A stretch of 64,000 nt of DNA from Hormiphora californensis (lineage: Eukaryota > Ctenophora > Tentaculata > Cydippida > Pleurobrachiidae): positions 8,029,267 to 8,093,266 of the forward strand of contig CM035359.1 of NCBI GenBank assembly GCA_020137815.1, in the 5' to 3' direction. Each line of letters starts with the position of its first letter. The first letter of the stretch is position 1. Of the stretch, positions 44,945 to 55,496 are shown in pieces. The notes under the pieces are model-generated. The model was not told the DNA's origin. It saw only the letters and a list, made by a program, of their open reading frames with translations, and made no database searches. Position numbers and translations under genes: made by a program.

Positions 44945-45230
44945 AGATGTGACTAGAGTTGTAGTGCGAGTGAGATTGAGATACTCGAGGATAGTAAATC
45001 TCTATGAATGTAGAATTGTGTTGCGAGAGAGATTGAGATATTCCATGATAGCAGATCTCTGAGAGTGAATGATTGTGTTGCGAGAGAGAGATCAGAGCGA
45101 GAACCTCAGAGATAGAGATGTTTGAAAACAGTAGATCTCTGTGACTGTAGAATTGTGTTACGAGAGAGAGATCAGAGCGAGAATCTCAGAGATGGAGATG
45201 TTTGAGGATATTAGATATCTGTGTTAAGTT
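44945..45230. repeat. Imperfect tandem repeat with GAGATC/CTCAGAGAT words
   Basis: GTGTTGCGAGAGAGA and TAGATCTCTGTGA recur about every 60-90 bp (three to four copies). Confidence 0.7.
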
Positions 45231-45766
45231 TTAGCTTTTCATTTGTACCCCTTTTTATGATATAATAGAGCCTGTGTGTGGTGTCTAGTTATTCAGTGTG
45301 TGGAGAGAAAGGTGTTAGGTGGTCTGTCAGACAAGTTTTGGCAAGTTTGGATCGTGGCCATGTCTGGGCAGTGAGAGAGCTAGTTGACTGTCAGTGTCAG
45401 GGCAGGTCGTAGCAGGCCTAGCCTTTGTGTGAGAGAGCGATCAGTTTGACTGTCGGCCCGACAGTGTCGGGTCTCTGTGTGAGAGAGCTGTGTGCGCGGT
45501 GTGTGTGTGTGAGTGCGCGAAGTTTGAGCTCTATGGAAAGTTGTAGTTGTTAGCATTTAGCGGCGTGTTCGGTTCCCGCCACGCGCGGCCCACTGTTAGT
45601 TCATGGAGTCGGAGTTGTTCTTGGAGACGGTGTGCGAGAGACCGGAGACGTCATGTTAGTCTGTATTTTGAGGGATGTTTGGAGCCTCAGAAGGAGTGAG
45701 AAGGGTGTTGTGGCTTGCGCGTGAGTAATACTGAGAATACTCCGCAAGCAATCGGTGTGATATATA

Positions 45767-46027
45767 AAGTCCAATTTTTAATAAAGCGAACCGCAAAAAA
45801 TTCCCACGCACCGTGGGAAAGTTTTTTGTCGGTTGTTTCGATCATATCTCTGGCTCCTGATAAGATAAAGACTTGATCCTGGTTGCGTTGGAAAGAGAAA
45901 AATGTTATCTTTCCAATGCGACCAATGACAAGTCTCTATCTTATCAGGAACCGGATTTAGCACGCGCAAATAGAATTATATTATTATTAATGCGCGTGAG
46001 CGGTTCGCATTATTAAAAATCGCACTT
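45767..46027. mobile_element. 261-bp MITE with TA duplication, inside the 3' LTR
   Basis: Ends AAGTCCAATTTTTAATAA and AAGTGCGATTTTTAATAA (inward), with TA on both sides. A partial relative lies at 63500-63612. Confidence 0.85.
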
Positions 46028-46080
46028 TATAACGATCGATTTTGTGATATCGTTGTTCTTTCTTCTACTTACTCAAACTC

Positions 46081-47456
46081 CAATGATGAGATCTTGTTCA
46101 GGATTAAATAGGGAGGAAAAATTAGAAAAATATCTGGCGAGGGCCGGGCTCGAACCGACAACCTCTGGGTTTCGCGTCCATTGCTCTACCTATTGAGCTA
46201 CCCCGCCGACAATTTAACTACATTTCCTCGCTCTATATCCTGAACATTGCCCTTAGCTATTGCAGCATCACATATCGGAACAAGATTTTTAATATCTTCT
46301 CTGGCTGCTAATCTCACTTTCTCTCTCACACATACACGCCCTACTGTACAACAGTGAAGGGGAAACATACAGCGGGCAGATCACGGTTGTGGAAGAATGG
46401 ATTGGTTAAATATCAATGATGAGATCTTGTTCAGGATTAAATAGGGAGGAAAATTAGAAAAATATCTGGCGAGGGCCGGGCTCGAACCGACAACCTCTGG
46501 GTTTCGCGTCCATTGCTCTACCTATTGAGCTACCCCGCCGACAATTTAACTACATTTCCTCGCTCTATATCCTGAACATTGCCCTTAGCTATTGCAGCAT
46601 CACATATCGGAACAAGATTTTTAATATCTTCTCTGGCTGCTAATCTCACTTTCTCTCTCACACATACACGCCCTACTGTACAACAGTGAAGGGGAAACAT
46701 ACAGCGGGCAGATCACGGTTGTGGAAGAATGGATTGGTTAAATATCAATGATGAGATCTTGTTCAGGATTAAATAGGGAGGAAAATTAGAAAAATATCTG
46801 GCGAGGGCCGGGCTCGAACCGACAACCTCTGGGTTTCGCGTCCATTGCTCTACCTATTGAGCTACCCCGCCGACAACTTAACTACAAAAAAAATATCTGG
46901 CGAGGGCCGGGCTCGAACCCGGCCCTCGCCAGATATTTTTCTAATTTTCCTCCCTATTTAATCCTGAACAAGATCTCATCATTGATATTTAACCAATCCA
47001 TTCTTCCACAACCGTGATCTGCCCGCTGTATGTTTCCCCTTCACTGTTGTACAGTAGGGCGTGTATGTGTGAGAGAGAAAGTGAGATTAGCAGCCAGAGA
47101 AGATATTAAAAATCTTGTTCCGATATGTGATGCTGCAATAGCTAAGGGCAATGTTCAGGATATAGAGCGAGGAAATGTAGTTAAATTGTCGGCGGGGTAG
47201 CTCAATAGGTAGAGCAATGGACGCGAAACCCAGAGGTTGTCGGTTCGAGCCCGGCCCTCGCCAGATATTTTTCTAATTTTCCTCCCTATTTAATCCTGAA
47301 CAAGATCTCATCATTGATATTTAACCAATCCATTCTTCCACAACCGTGATCTGCCCGCTGTATGTTTCCCCTTCACTGTTGTACAGTAGGGCGTGTATGT
47401 GTGAGAGAGAAAGTGAGATTAGCAGCCAGAGAAGATATTAAAAATCTTGTTCCGAT
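46081..47456. mobile_element. Array of about 331-bp units with tRNA-like heads, minus then plus orientation, inside the 3' LTR
   Basis: Units begin near 46081, 46415 and 46746 (tRNA-like parts on the minus strand at 46135-46207, 46467-46539 and 46799-46871). The order then inverts at about 46908 and units continue on the plus strand (tRNA-like 47191-47263). The whole array is flanked by ACTCAAACTCC at 46071-46081 and 47457-47467, like a retroposon target duplication. Confidence 0.8.
47191..47263 (+). ncRNA. tRNA-like 73-mer with Pol III boxes
   Basis: Acceptor GGCGGGG/CCTCGCC plus A, D arm GCTC/GAGC, T arm GTCGG-TTCGAGC-CCGGC. TTTTT follows within 10 nt, a Pol III terminator. The anticodon arm is non-canonical: loop CGCGAAA, three pairs, no U33. 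The same sequence is found in the other copies on the minus strand. Confidence 0.6.
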
Positions 47457-47531
47457 ACTCAAACTCCTGTGTATCACTTTGACCAGTTCCAGACACACGC
47501 ATCAGAAAACTCTTTCTTTTGTGTGTGTGTA

Positions 47532-48790
47532 GGGTAGCCACTGGCTATTTGAAACGCCTGCCAATGTGAAACAGTGTCTGACTATTTGAAACGCATGGTC
47601 TGGCTATTTGAAACGCAGTGCCGCGTATGTAGTAGCTTGTCTTTTGTCATACACTGACTGTACATCGCGCAACCTCGCCTACGCGGCCTCACGTAGCCGC
47701 ACCGGGCCTTCGGCCCGGTGCGAAGAGGAGGGTCTCATATGAGACAAATTGTCTTGGGAGATGCCTAGCAAACGGTTTGCGGATATGCCGTTATTTTAAA
47801 TTCTGGAATAGAAACAATCCTTGTGTTTAAATAAAAATTCAAAGATTTCCTTTTTATTTCAAAAAATGAAAATTGAGAAAATTAAATATAATTATAAATA
47901 GCTTTTTTTAAACCTCTGGGCTCCGTCTCAGATCGGAAAAGTGTTCTAATTAAGCATAATTGGGTCTTAATGACCCCATTTACAACTTTTCACCGGGAAA
48001 TGATTTATACTTATGTGAGGGCACTTTTCCGACTAATTTTGATACGCTGAATCACGTAAGCAGCCTTTCCAATCCCTCAGAGGTCAGGAAAGTACCTTAA
48101 TTGAGCAATTAAGGTCAATTAGACCCAATTATACTCAATTAGGGCACTTAATCGGCCTCAGACGGATTGGAAAAGTTGCTTACGTGATTCAGCATATCGA
48201 AATTAGTCGGGTTCAGTGGTTTCCGATATGTTATGATCTGCAGGGCAAGCGATTCTGGTAATTTGAAACACTGAGGAGGGCTATTTGAAACACTTTTCTC
48301 CAAATCCGCTGTCGGAAATTTTTGATGTTCATTTTGAGCATAGGGAGGATATGAATTATGATTTAAGCCATTTCCGCCAAAAATTGGCCGAATTTGGGGC
48401 AAAAACCGTTTTCCTGGCTATTTGAAACACTTTTTGGAAACATTAACTGCACCAAGCACATGCAACCAAATTCAGATTTCAGACATGGAATGGCTCTGCA
48501 CAACCCTTTTCTAACTATTCCATGTCAAAAATTTCGGTTTCGTGGAGAAATTGAGGGAGATACGGGTGTTTCAAATTAGCAGACCGCGGCGGGCTAACTG
48601 AAACACCAAATTTGGATAGATATCACGTGACCCTGGCCCCGGAAGCCAAAATGAGACGTCTCCAACCACCCCAAAAACTACCCAGGGACTGTCTCGGTAA
48701 CACAAGGTCAAAAAAATTTGGGTTCGACTTGATTTGTGGGCAGGCAAGGGAAAAAAGTGAAAAACAGTTTCAAATAGGCAGTCGCTACCC
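47532..48790. mobile_element. DNA element with subterminal CTATTTGAAAC repeats
   Basis: Inverted ends GGGTAGC(C/G)ACTG(G/C)CTATTTGAAAC, with TA on each side (47530-47531, 48791-48792). CTATTTGAAAC or close variants occur about five times at the left end and near 48240-48430, and in inverted form at about 48555 and 48770. An internal inverted pair lies at 48025-48090 / 48150-48212. No transposase. Confidence 0.7.
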
Positions 48791-48938
48791 TACTGTTGTG
48801 TACACACTACACACTGTTGCAAAGAGAAAGAGAGATTAACACAACAAGGGGCGGGTGAATGGCGACAAGAGAGAGAGAGAGAGAGAGGCAAGAGAGACAT
48901 TGATAATCCTTATCCCTTTAATTAGCACCCAATAGTTC

Positions 48939-49560
<622 letters not shown>

Positions 49561-49625
49561 CCACAAGAGAGCTCTATCGGCGTGGAACCGAGAGCAGATA
49601 AAACAACAAATAGAAACACGTTGGT

Positions 49626-49666
49626 TTACAAACAAATGTTTCGATCTTGCGATCTCATCAGTGTAA
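49626..49666 (-). ncRNA. Hammerhead ribozyme motif (complete core)
   Basis: On the minus strand: stem I TTACA, CTGATGAG, stem II ATC-GCAA-GAT, CGAAAC, loop ATTT, GTT, then TGTAA closing stem I. Predicted cleavage is between plus positions 49631 and 49630. Every conserved core base is present. It matches the very short stem III form described from Penelope-like elements. Confidence 0.8.
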
Positions 49667-49757
49667 TAAAAACAATTAAAGATATATACACAATGGTATT
49701 TACAATGGCAATTCACAATTTTATATTATTAAAAGCATAGGTAAAATCCTCAACATT

Positions 49758-50027
49758 TTAATCTTTCATTGTCCTGCTGTTTCTTGACCCACGTATACAT
49801 AAAAGGCTCAATTTTAAAATGATAAAGGAGAGTCTCACTCTTCAAAAGCTAATAACGTCATTAAAATTCTCATTCTTCTTATTACAAATCTTGTTACATA
49901 AAAGTTTTAAAAAAGTCTTGCATTCAGGTCCATAGCCTCCTGTTATTGAAAAAATTAAAGGGGTAAAAGTGCCTCTTTCGACATTTAAAATTCTCTCATT
50001 ATATTTACACCTTTTCTTAGATTCAAG
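49758..50027 (-). pseudogene. TE-derived protein fragment with ...GTFTPLIFS...CIRGSR motif
   Basis: The minus frame reads ESKKRCKYNERILNVERGTF, TPLIFSITGGYGPECKTFLK, one TGA stop, then RLSFIILKLSLLCIRGSR. I recall this pattern as a conserved C-terminal segment in many invertebrate transposon-derived proteins with RT domains, but I cannot name the family with certainty. The internal stop shows decay. Upstream codons continue in frame across the TA at 50029-50030 and the pogo-like element, suggesting that this ORF was interrupted by that insertion. It lies between the inverted hammerhead (49626-49666) and the PLE fragment, so the region is a composite of at least three elements. Confidence 0.5.
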
Positions 50028-50030
50028 ATA

Positions 50031-50881
50031 CAGTCGGACCCCGATTTAGGGACACCCTCGGGGGAAAGGGTCTTGTCCACTAAATCGGGGTGTCCTCTAA
50101 ATCGGGGTGAGCCATATTTGACCCAAAAAAACTATTTTATTGCCTAAAATGCTATATTATTAAGACTAAAGACACCTCTAACTGTTATATGCAATATTCA
50201 TGTATTGATGACATGATCATTTCTGATTAGAAAAAGAAAAATATAAAATAATTCTTTTTCAAAAAAAGTGGAAAATTTTATACCAGCCCGTCCAGTTTGT
50301 ATTATATTTCGAATCTGTGCAAAGTATACTGGATATCCTGTCTAATTAGCGGGTTCAAAACGAACCGATACGTGATACCATACCGAATCGGGGCACCCTA
50401 AGCGGGTGAGGAAGTATAAAAATTTCAGAATAACTTTTTCTCTCAAAATTTATGGGGAGCACCGATCAAAGCATTGACAATCGTACTGTAAAATTTTGCA
50501 AAAAAGTTATAAATTTTTTAAAGGTATACCAGCCACGTCCGAATCGTGTTTCGAATCGGTGCATCTTATCGCATGTCCTGCTGCTAATTAGACGGAACGA
50601 ATCGAAACGTGATCCCCATCGAATCGAAATTTTGACGCTTGGACCTTGGTGAACTTGTGATTCAATGGGCACCATGGGGATCACGTGTCGGTGCGTTCCG
50701 AACCGTCTAATTAGCAGAAGGACATGCGATAAGATGCACCGATTCGAAACACGATTCGGTGATGGCTGGAATCTTTTTGAAAATTTTCACACAAAAAAAT
50801 CAAAAATTTTTGGGGGAAAAAAATCCTGTCCCTAAATCGGGGTGTCCCTAAATCGGGGGTCCCTAAATCGGGGTCCGACTG
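50031..50881. mobile_element. pogo/Tc1-mariner-like non-autonomous element, second copy (851 bp)
   Basis: CAGTCGGACCCCGATTTA ends with TA duplications at 50029-50030 and 50882-50883. The interior is collinear with 23733-25268 apart from an absent segment of about 680 bp. Confidence 0.85.
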
Positions 50882-50902
50882 TATGTAAAAACCTTCTTCA
50901 GT

Positions 50903-50985
50903 GTAATAAAATAGGGAAACAAAATTATCCGAGTAAGTATGCTCCTTCATAAACTCCTTCACAATAAGAACTTTTTCTTGTGTAT
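50903..50985 (-). repeat. Inverted copy of the PLE 3' region
   Basis: Complementary to 51490-51572, including the phrases TTTATGAAGGAGCATACTTA and TTATTACACTGA. It faces the PLE fragment head-on and forms an inverted pair around it. Confidence 0.75.
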
Positions 50986-51530
50986 GAACAACCTAGAGAG
51001 GATAATAAAAGGGCACAACAGAAAACTACTCCACAAGCATGTACGAGCGGAAGTCAAAGACACACGGACGTGTAACTGCCTGGATAGAGAATCCTGCCCA
51101 TTGAAGGGTAAGTGTCTTCAACAGGGAGTAGTATATCTGGCAAAGCTGAAGTCTGATGCAGATGAATATCACTACGTCGGTATGACAGCTGCAACCTTCA
51201 AAAAACGATACTACGGTCACACTTCATCATTCCGGCATGAGGAACACGGCAAGGACACCAAGCTGTCCGAAAAGATCTGGGATCTGAAAGTTTCACGAAC
51301 TTCCTTCACGTTTCAGTGAAACGTGAAGGAAGTTCGTGGGATATCGAGTGGGAGATCCTGAGGAGAGGAAGACCTTACACTGTGGGCCAGTCAACATTAC
51401 ATGCGACCTCTGTACATCGGAAAAGCTAGAGATTGTACGAAAATCGAGGGACCAGCGGCTGTTAAATTCTAGAACAGAGATCCTCTCAAAATGCCGACAC
51501 AAGAAAAAGTTCTTACTGTGAAGGAGTTTA
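50960..51530 (+). pseudogene. Penelope-like element C-terminal fragment (Cys cluster plus GIY-YIG)
   Basis: It contains CNCLDRESCPLKGKC, GVVY, YHYVGMTAATFKKR, then HTSSFRHEEHGKDTKLSEKI and IWDLK, collinear with residues 417-480 of the PLE at the window start. A 45-bp perfect inverted repeat at 51294-51338 breaks the frame. The tail resumes in another frame with NITCDLCTSEKLEIV and LSKCRHKKKF, matching NITCNLC... and NKCPHKRK of the first copy. No RT motif is upstream; the fragment starts at the inverted repeat. The endonuclease would nick target DNA in an intact element. A complete-core hammerhead-like motif follows 44 nt after this end. Confidence 0.8.
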
Positions 51531-51573
51531 TGAAGGAGCATACTTACTCGGATAATTTTGTTTTTCTATGTTA

Positions 51574-51614
51574 TTACACTGATGAGATCGCAAGAACGAA
51601 ACATTTGTTTGTAA
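51574..51614 (+). ncRNA. Hammerhead-ribozyme-like motif 3' of the second PLE
   Basis: Identical in layout to 49626-49666 (TTACA, CTGATGAG, GCAA loop, CGAAAC, ATTT, GTT, TGTAA). Stem II here has one mismatch (ATC against GAA). Predicted cleavage is after 51609. Confidence 0.75.
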
Positions 51615-51720
51615 ACCAACGTGTTTCTATTTGTTGTGATATAGAGTTTAGACTTATTTGGACTCTTTATTTAAATCTAAATTTAGATATAGAGTCCACT
51701 GTAGACTTCTTTTTTCCTTG
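51615..51720. repeat. GTCCGCC-type block, right end
   Basis: GATATAGAGTTTAGAC and TTTAGATATAGAGTCC words, the mirror of the block at 49279-49560. Confidence 0.6.
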
Positions 51721-52920
51721 CTCCTATTACCTACCCCAAACCAAAGTCCAGAATGTCCTGCTAAATATCATGGTATGTTGAAACTGGTTTATAATTATAA
51801 AATACCGATCCAATCATTATTATAATGAGATCTGATCAGAATTTAATCCTGATAATTTAACATTATGACCCTTCCCACCCGAATCTGCCCGCTTGTATGT
51901 TTTTTTCCCTTCACTGTTGTTACGTAGGGTGGCGTGTTTGTTTGTGGAAAAGATGATGTGAGAATGCAGCGAGCCGAAGTGGGTGGGTGTTTTCATGGTG
52001 ACAATGGTGACAGATGTAAATGTGGCTCATCTTTGACCATTTAGGGTATGTTCCACCATCACCATTTTGATCACCATTTTCCCCATTGTTTCCATTTGTC
52101 TTGTCCACCATTTTTCTCCATTGTCACCATTTTTGACGAAATTGCGGATTTTGGCAGAATTTTCTTTAAAATTGTAATAAAATTTATTAATTGCCTAGAC
52201 CGCGACCTACTATTGGTTCATAAGTTGTTAACATGGCCGATTCCGGATCGCTATATTGTTTGGACGCTAAAACTTCCCCAAATGTCACGTAGATGTGTAC
52301 CTCCGTCGCACCAACACATCAACAGCGCATTTATCCACCTGTGCCCCTTAATTACATCCATGGACTTGAAACTTGGTAAAGTGTCCCCCCAGTTGTCCAT
52401 AACATCATATTATGTCCCGATAACATCAACATGATCATCCTGTAGACAAGCTCCAGAGAGAATGGTGAAAATGTGACTCACTCTAAATTTTGTTCATGTC
52501 ACACATCACCATTTGTCACCAAAGTCACCACCATTTGTCACCATTTGTCACCATGATTACCCCCCCGAGCGAAGATATTATAATCTATCTTGTTTCCTGA
52601 TAATAACTATCTGTAATAGTTTGTATTGATCCTATAAGTGAATGATGGAACTCGGGATACAATATGTCTTGTAATTTGTATGGCTATGCCTTATTTGTTT
52701 TAGTTCGATCTAGATCAAATCTTGTACAGCCCTTTGAAACACCCCTCCCCCCTCCCCAGGTCGATTAGAGGACGAACAGTGGCAACCCCTGGTAGGGGGG
52801 GGGGAGGGGTATGAACTTAGAACTGTGTACTGGAGCTGTCTACAAGAATGGAGCGGCCAGAACTGCCCCATACATCACTATCTCCACAAAATGGTGTGTT
52901 ATCACTTCCATATGACATAT
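51721..52920. other. No gene; TCACCATT-rich stretches
   Basis: TCACCAT words cluster at 52040-52140 and 52495-52555, with complementary ATGGTGACA at about 51995-52012. 52740-52815 has C and G homopolymers. The frames are unsupported. Confidence 0.5.
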
Positions 52921-52934
52921 TCAATCCTTTATTC

Positions 52935-53165
52935 TCTAATCTCTCTCTATCTCTCTCTATCTCTCTCTTTCTCTCTCTTTCTCCATCTTTTCTCTTCTCG
53001 TCCTCTCTTCTCTCTCTCTCCTCTCTCTTCTCTCGCTCACTCTCTCTCTCACGTCTCTCTCTTCTCTCTCTCGTCTCTCGAATCTCTCTCTCTCTCTCTC
53101 TCTCACATCTCGGCTTCTCTCTCCTCCTCTTCGCATCCTCTCGTCCTTTCATCTCCCCTCCCCCT
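52935..53165. repeat. TC-rich tract
   Basis: Imperfect CTCTCT. The 142-185 codon frames over it are low complexity. Confidence 0.85.
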
Positions 53166-54234
53166 CCTCCTAGATACCGAGTGTGCAATGTTACGACAGG
53201 ATCGACTTCAAACCGATGTGAGGGATCTGCCATTGATTTCCAAGGGTCTGCCATTTACCACCAGTGTAACTGTTAAACCAAGGACCTTAATGAAAGGAAC
53301 AATGAAATTATCGAGGACGTACCTTGTGACAGACAATTTTCTTGCTTTGTTGAAAACAGAGAGAGAGAGAGAGAGAATGTAGAGGTGAAGACGTGAAACA
53401 CAGTGTGTTTTCTCTAAAGCTGTCGTCAATTTTATCTTATCTAGTACCATTATATTAATCGTTGTTTATCTTGTTAAGTGTGTGTTATAAGATTTTGACA
53501 TTCATTTTTCCAAAATATGTCTCCGCCATTTCATATCTCTGGTGCACATCAAACATATATCAGGGACAGAAGGTGGTGAAGGCATCTTCCCTACAACATC
53601 ATTCTCTGAATAATCTCTCCCTTTGTCTCTCAGTTTGATGTGCACTTGAGCTGGTTTATGTTCACACCTGCACCCACTCTGAATCATATGTCTTCCAAAC
53701 ATTAACACTTCATTTTCCCAGCATTTCATTGTTGTTACTCATCCCAAATGTTCAAGCCACCTGCTCCAACTCCATGTTCTGATCTTCATCACCAGGTCAT
53801 CTATTGATGTCAGTCAATAGTCCGGTAAACTACACTTTAGTTGTTTCCTTTCAGACTCATTTCAGACTGGGGAGAGATGTAGTTAGGTGATGGATGGGAG
53901 CGGGTTTTATGTAGCTTCCAATTCGAAGGAGAGGCAGTATGTTATGTAACGCGCGGTGACCTCGCTGTGGCAAAAAGCAAACAGGATTGGGCGCCTTCTC
54001 TCGCGCGCAAACTCGTGTACGGCGCGCTGGGACCAAGCCGGAAAAGTGGATTTTCCCACGGTTTAAAGGTGCTCTCAGAGCTTTATCTTAACTTATTTAG
54101 TCAATTTTTTTTCACTAAATGTCCATTAGATAGGTTCCCAACGCTTCTTAAAAATCAGGAGCTCATAGAAACGTCATCTTCACTGATTTCTGAAAGAAAA
54201 CTTTTTTCAGGGACACTCTCGGGCAAAATACCCC
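53166..54234. other. No gene seen
   Basis: Mixed sequence, with a short GA run at 53358-53378. A 93-codon frame at 53967-54248 runs into a transposon end and matches nothing I know. Confidence 0.4.
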
Positions 54235-54243
54235 TTCTTAAAA

Positions 54244-55457
54244 GGTAAGCGGTAAATACTCACTCGGTTCTTCACATTTTTTGGACGTTTTTTGGCGCAA
54301 ACTCAGCCATGTTTCTTGACCAATTTGCAAAATCTTGGGCTCATTGGAAAGAAGACATAAGAGCTTTCCAATGAGCCCTAGAAAAGGAAAATCGGCCGCA
54401 AAATGCGCGGCGCTAATGGCGAAAACGCGCATTTTACGCCATAACGTACCCGCGCATTTTGCGCCGATTTTCATTTTCTAGGGCTCATTTTAAAGGTCTT
54501 AATGTCCTCTTTCCAATGCCCAAGATTTTGCCAATTGGTCAGAATGGCTGAGTTTAATGGCCAAAAACGTCCAAAAATGTGAAGAACCGAGTGAGTATTC
54601 TGCTCACTGGGTGCTCACTGGGTGCTCCCCCTCTCCTTCCTCACCTCCATCTCTGGCCCTCCTTCACCGTTTCCAGCCCTCACCACCCTTTTTCCTGTCC
54701 GTGGTTTCCATCTACTTCCTCTCTCTGAGTTGCATCTCTCCGTCAGTCCCCTGTCCCCCAGCAGCCGCTCCACCGACACTCCGCTTCCTTCTCGTCGTCT
54801 CCACCGCTGGTCTGGACTCCTCCATCTCCCTCCTCGTTCCAGCCCCCCACCCCTTTTTTGATCCGGATCATCGTCTCGCCTCTTGCTCTTCTGTACTTCT
54901 CACCTTTTCCATTCCTCACCTCTGCCCTCCTTCATCTCACCCTTTTCTCCAGCCTCGCTGCCCTTTCCCAGGAACCCATCCCTAGCTGCTCTCAGTGCTC
55001 TTCGTCAGCCTCAGTCCTCTTTACCTCCGGTCCCCCGCCTCCCGCACGTTGTCTTACTTAACTACTCTATTCCCTGCTTTCCTTTCCCCCTGTTTAGTGC
55101 GTCCCTCTCCACATCACTGCTGTTCACCTCTCTCTTAGCATCGTGTTTTTTCTCTCTCTCACCCTTCCACCGTCATCCCACTCCCTTAATCACACTGTTC
55201 TCTTCTCCACTTACCACCAACTCTATCACTAGTGCACCCCCCCCCCCCCCCAATACACAGTACCTTGATCCCTTCTCCCTCCCCCATCTCCCTCCCCACT
55301 TCTCATTTGTCCTCTTTTTTTAACTATATTTATTTTTTGGAGTGTGTTTTTAATTATTAATTAAATTATTATTGTTTTTCATGGGTCGGGTAACAACCGA
55401 CCTGAATCATTTTTAAAACTTGTCTAAAAAACTTGTCTAAAGTATTTACCGCTTACC
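54244..55457. mobile_element. Element with 9-bp target duplication (Mutator-like candidate)
   Basis: Ends GGTAAGCGGTAAATACT and the complement. TTCTTAAAA is duplicated at 54235-54243 and 55458-55466. The left third (54252-54603) is an inverted repeat around GAACCGAGTGAG / CTCACTCGGTTC. The middle (54620-55320) is pyrimidine-rich. The frames there are Ser/Pro-rich artefacts. No transposase. Confidence 0.65.
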
Positions 55458-55496
55458 TTCTTAAAAGTGTTCCTTTAGTTAGGGGACAAAGGCTCA

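Larger units (their letters stand above)
43667..47504 (+). mobile_element. Short-LTR non-autonomous retrotransposon (TRIM-like) with nested insertions
   Basis: The 5' LTR is 43667-43816 (150 bp, TG...CA). The 3' LTR runs 45706-47504 but is interrupted by 45767-46029 and 46081-47456; removing these restores the same 150-bp sequence. The flanking duplication is GAAAA at 43662-43666 and 47505-47509. A primer-binding site follows the 5' LTR and a polypurine tract AGAAGGAGTGAGAAGGG precedes the 3' LTR. The 1.9 kb interior has no gag or pol domain. Confidence 0.85.
45706..47504 (+). repeat. 3' LTR, interrupted twice
   Basis: Fragments 45706-45766, 46030-46081 and 47468-47504 together equal the 5' LTR. 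Confidence 0.8.

Noticed and set aside
46135-46871. Three ordinary tRNA genes on the minus strand
   Set aside because: The cloverleaf is good except for the anticodon arm, which has three pairs and lacks U33, and the copies belong to a dispersed repeat. Annotated as tRNA-like instead.
54557-55323. Ser/Pro-rich frames of 142-146 codons
   Set aside because: Pyrimidine-rich composition, no domain, overlapping frames, and location inside a transposable element.
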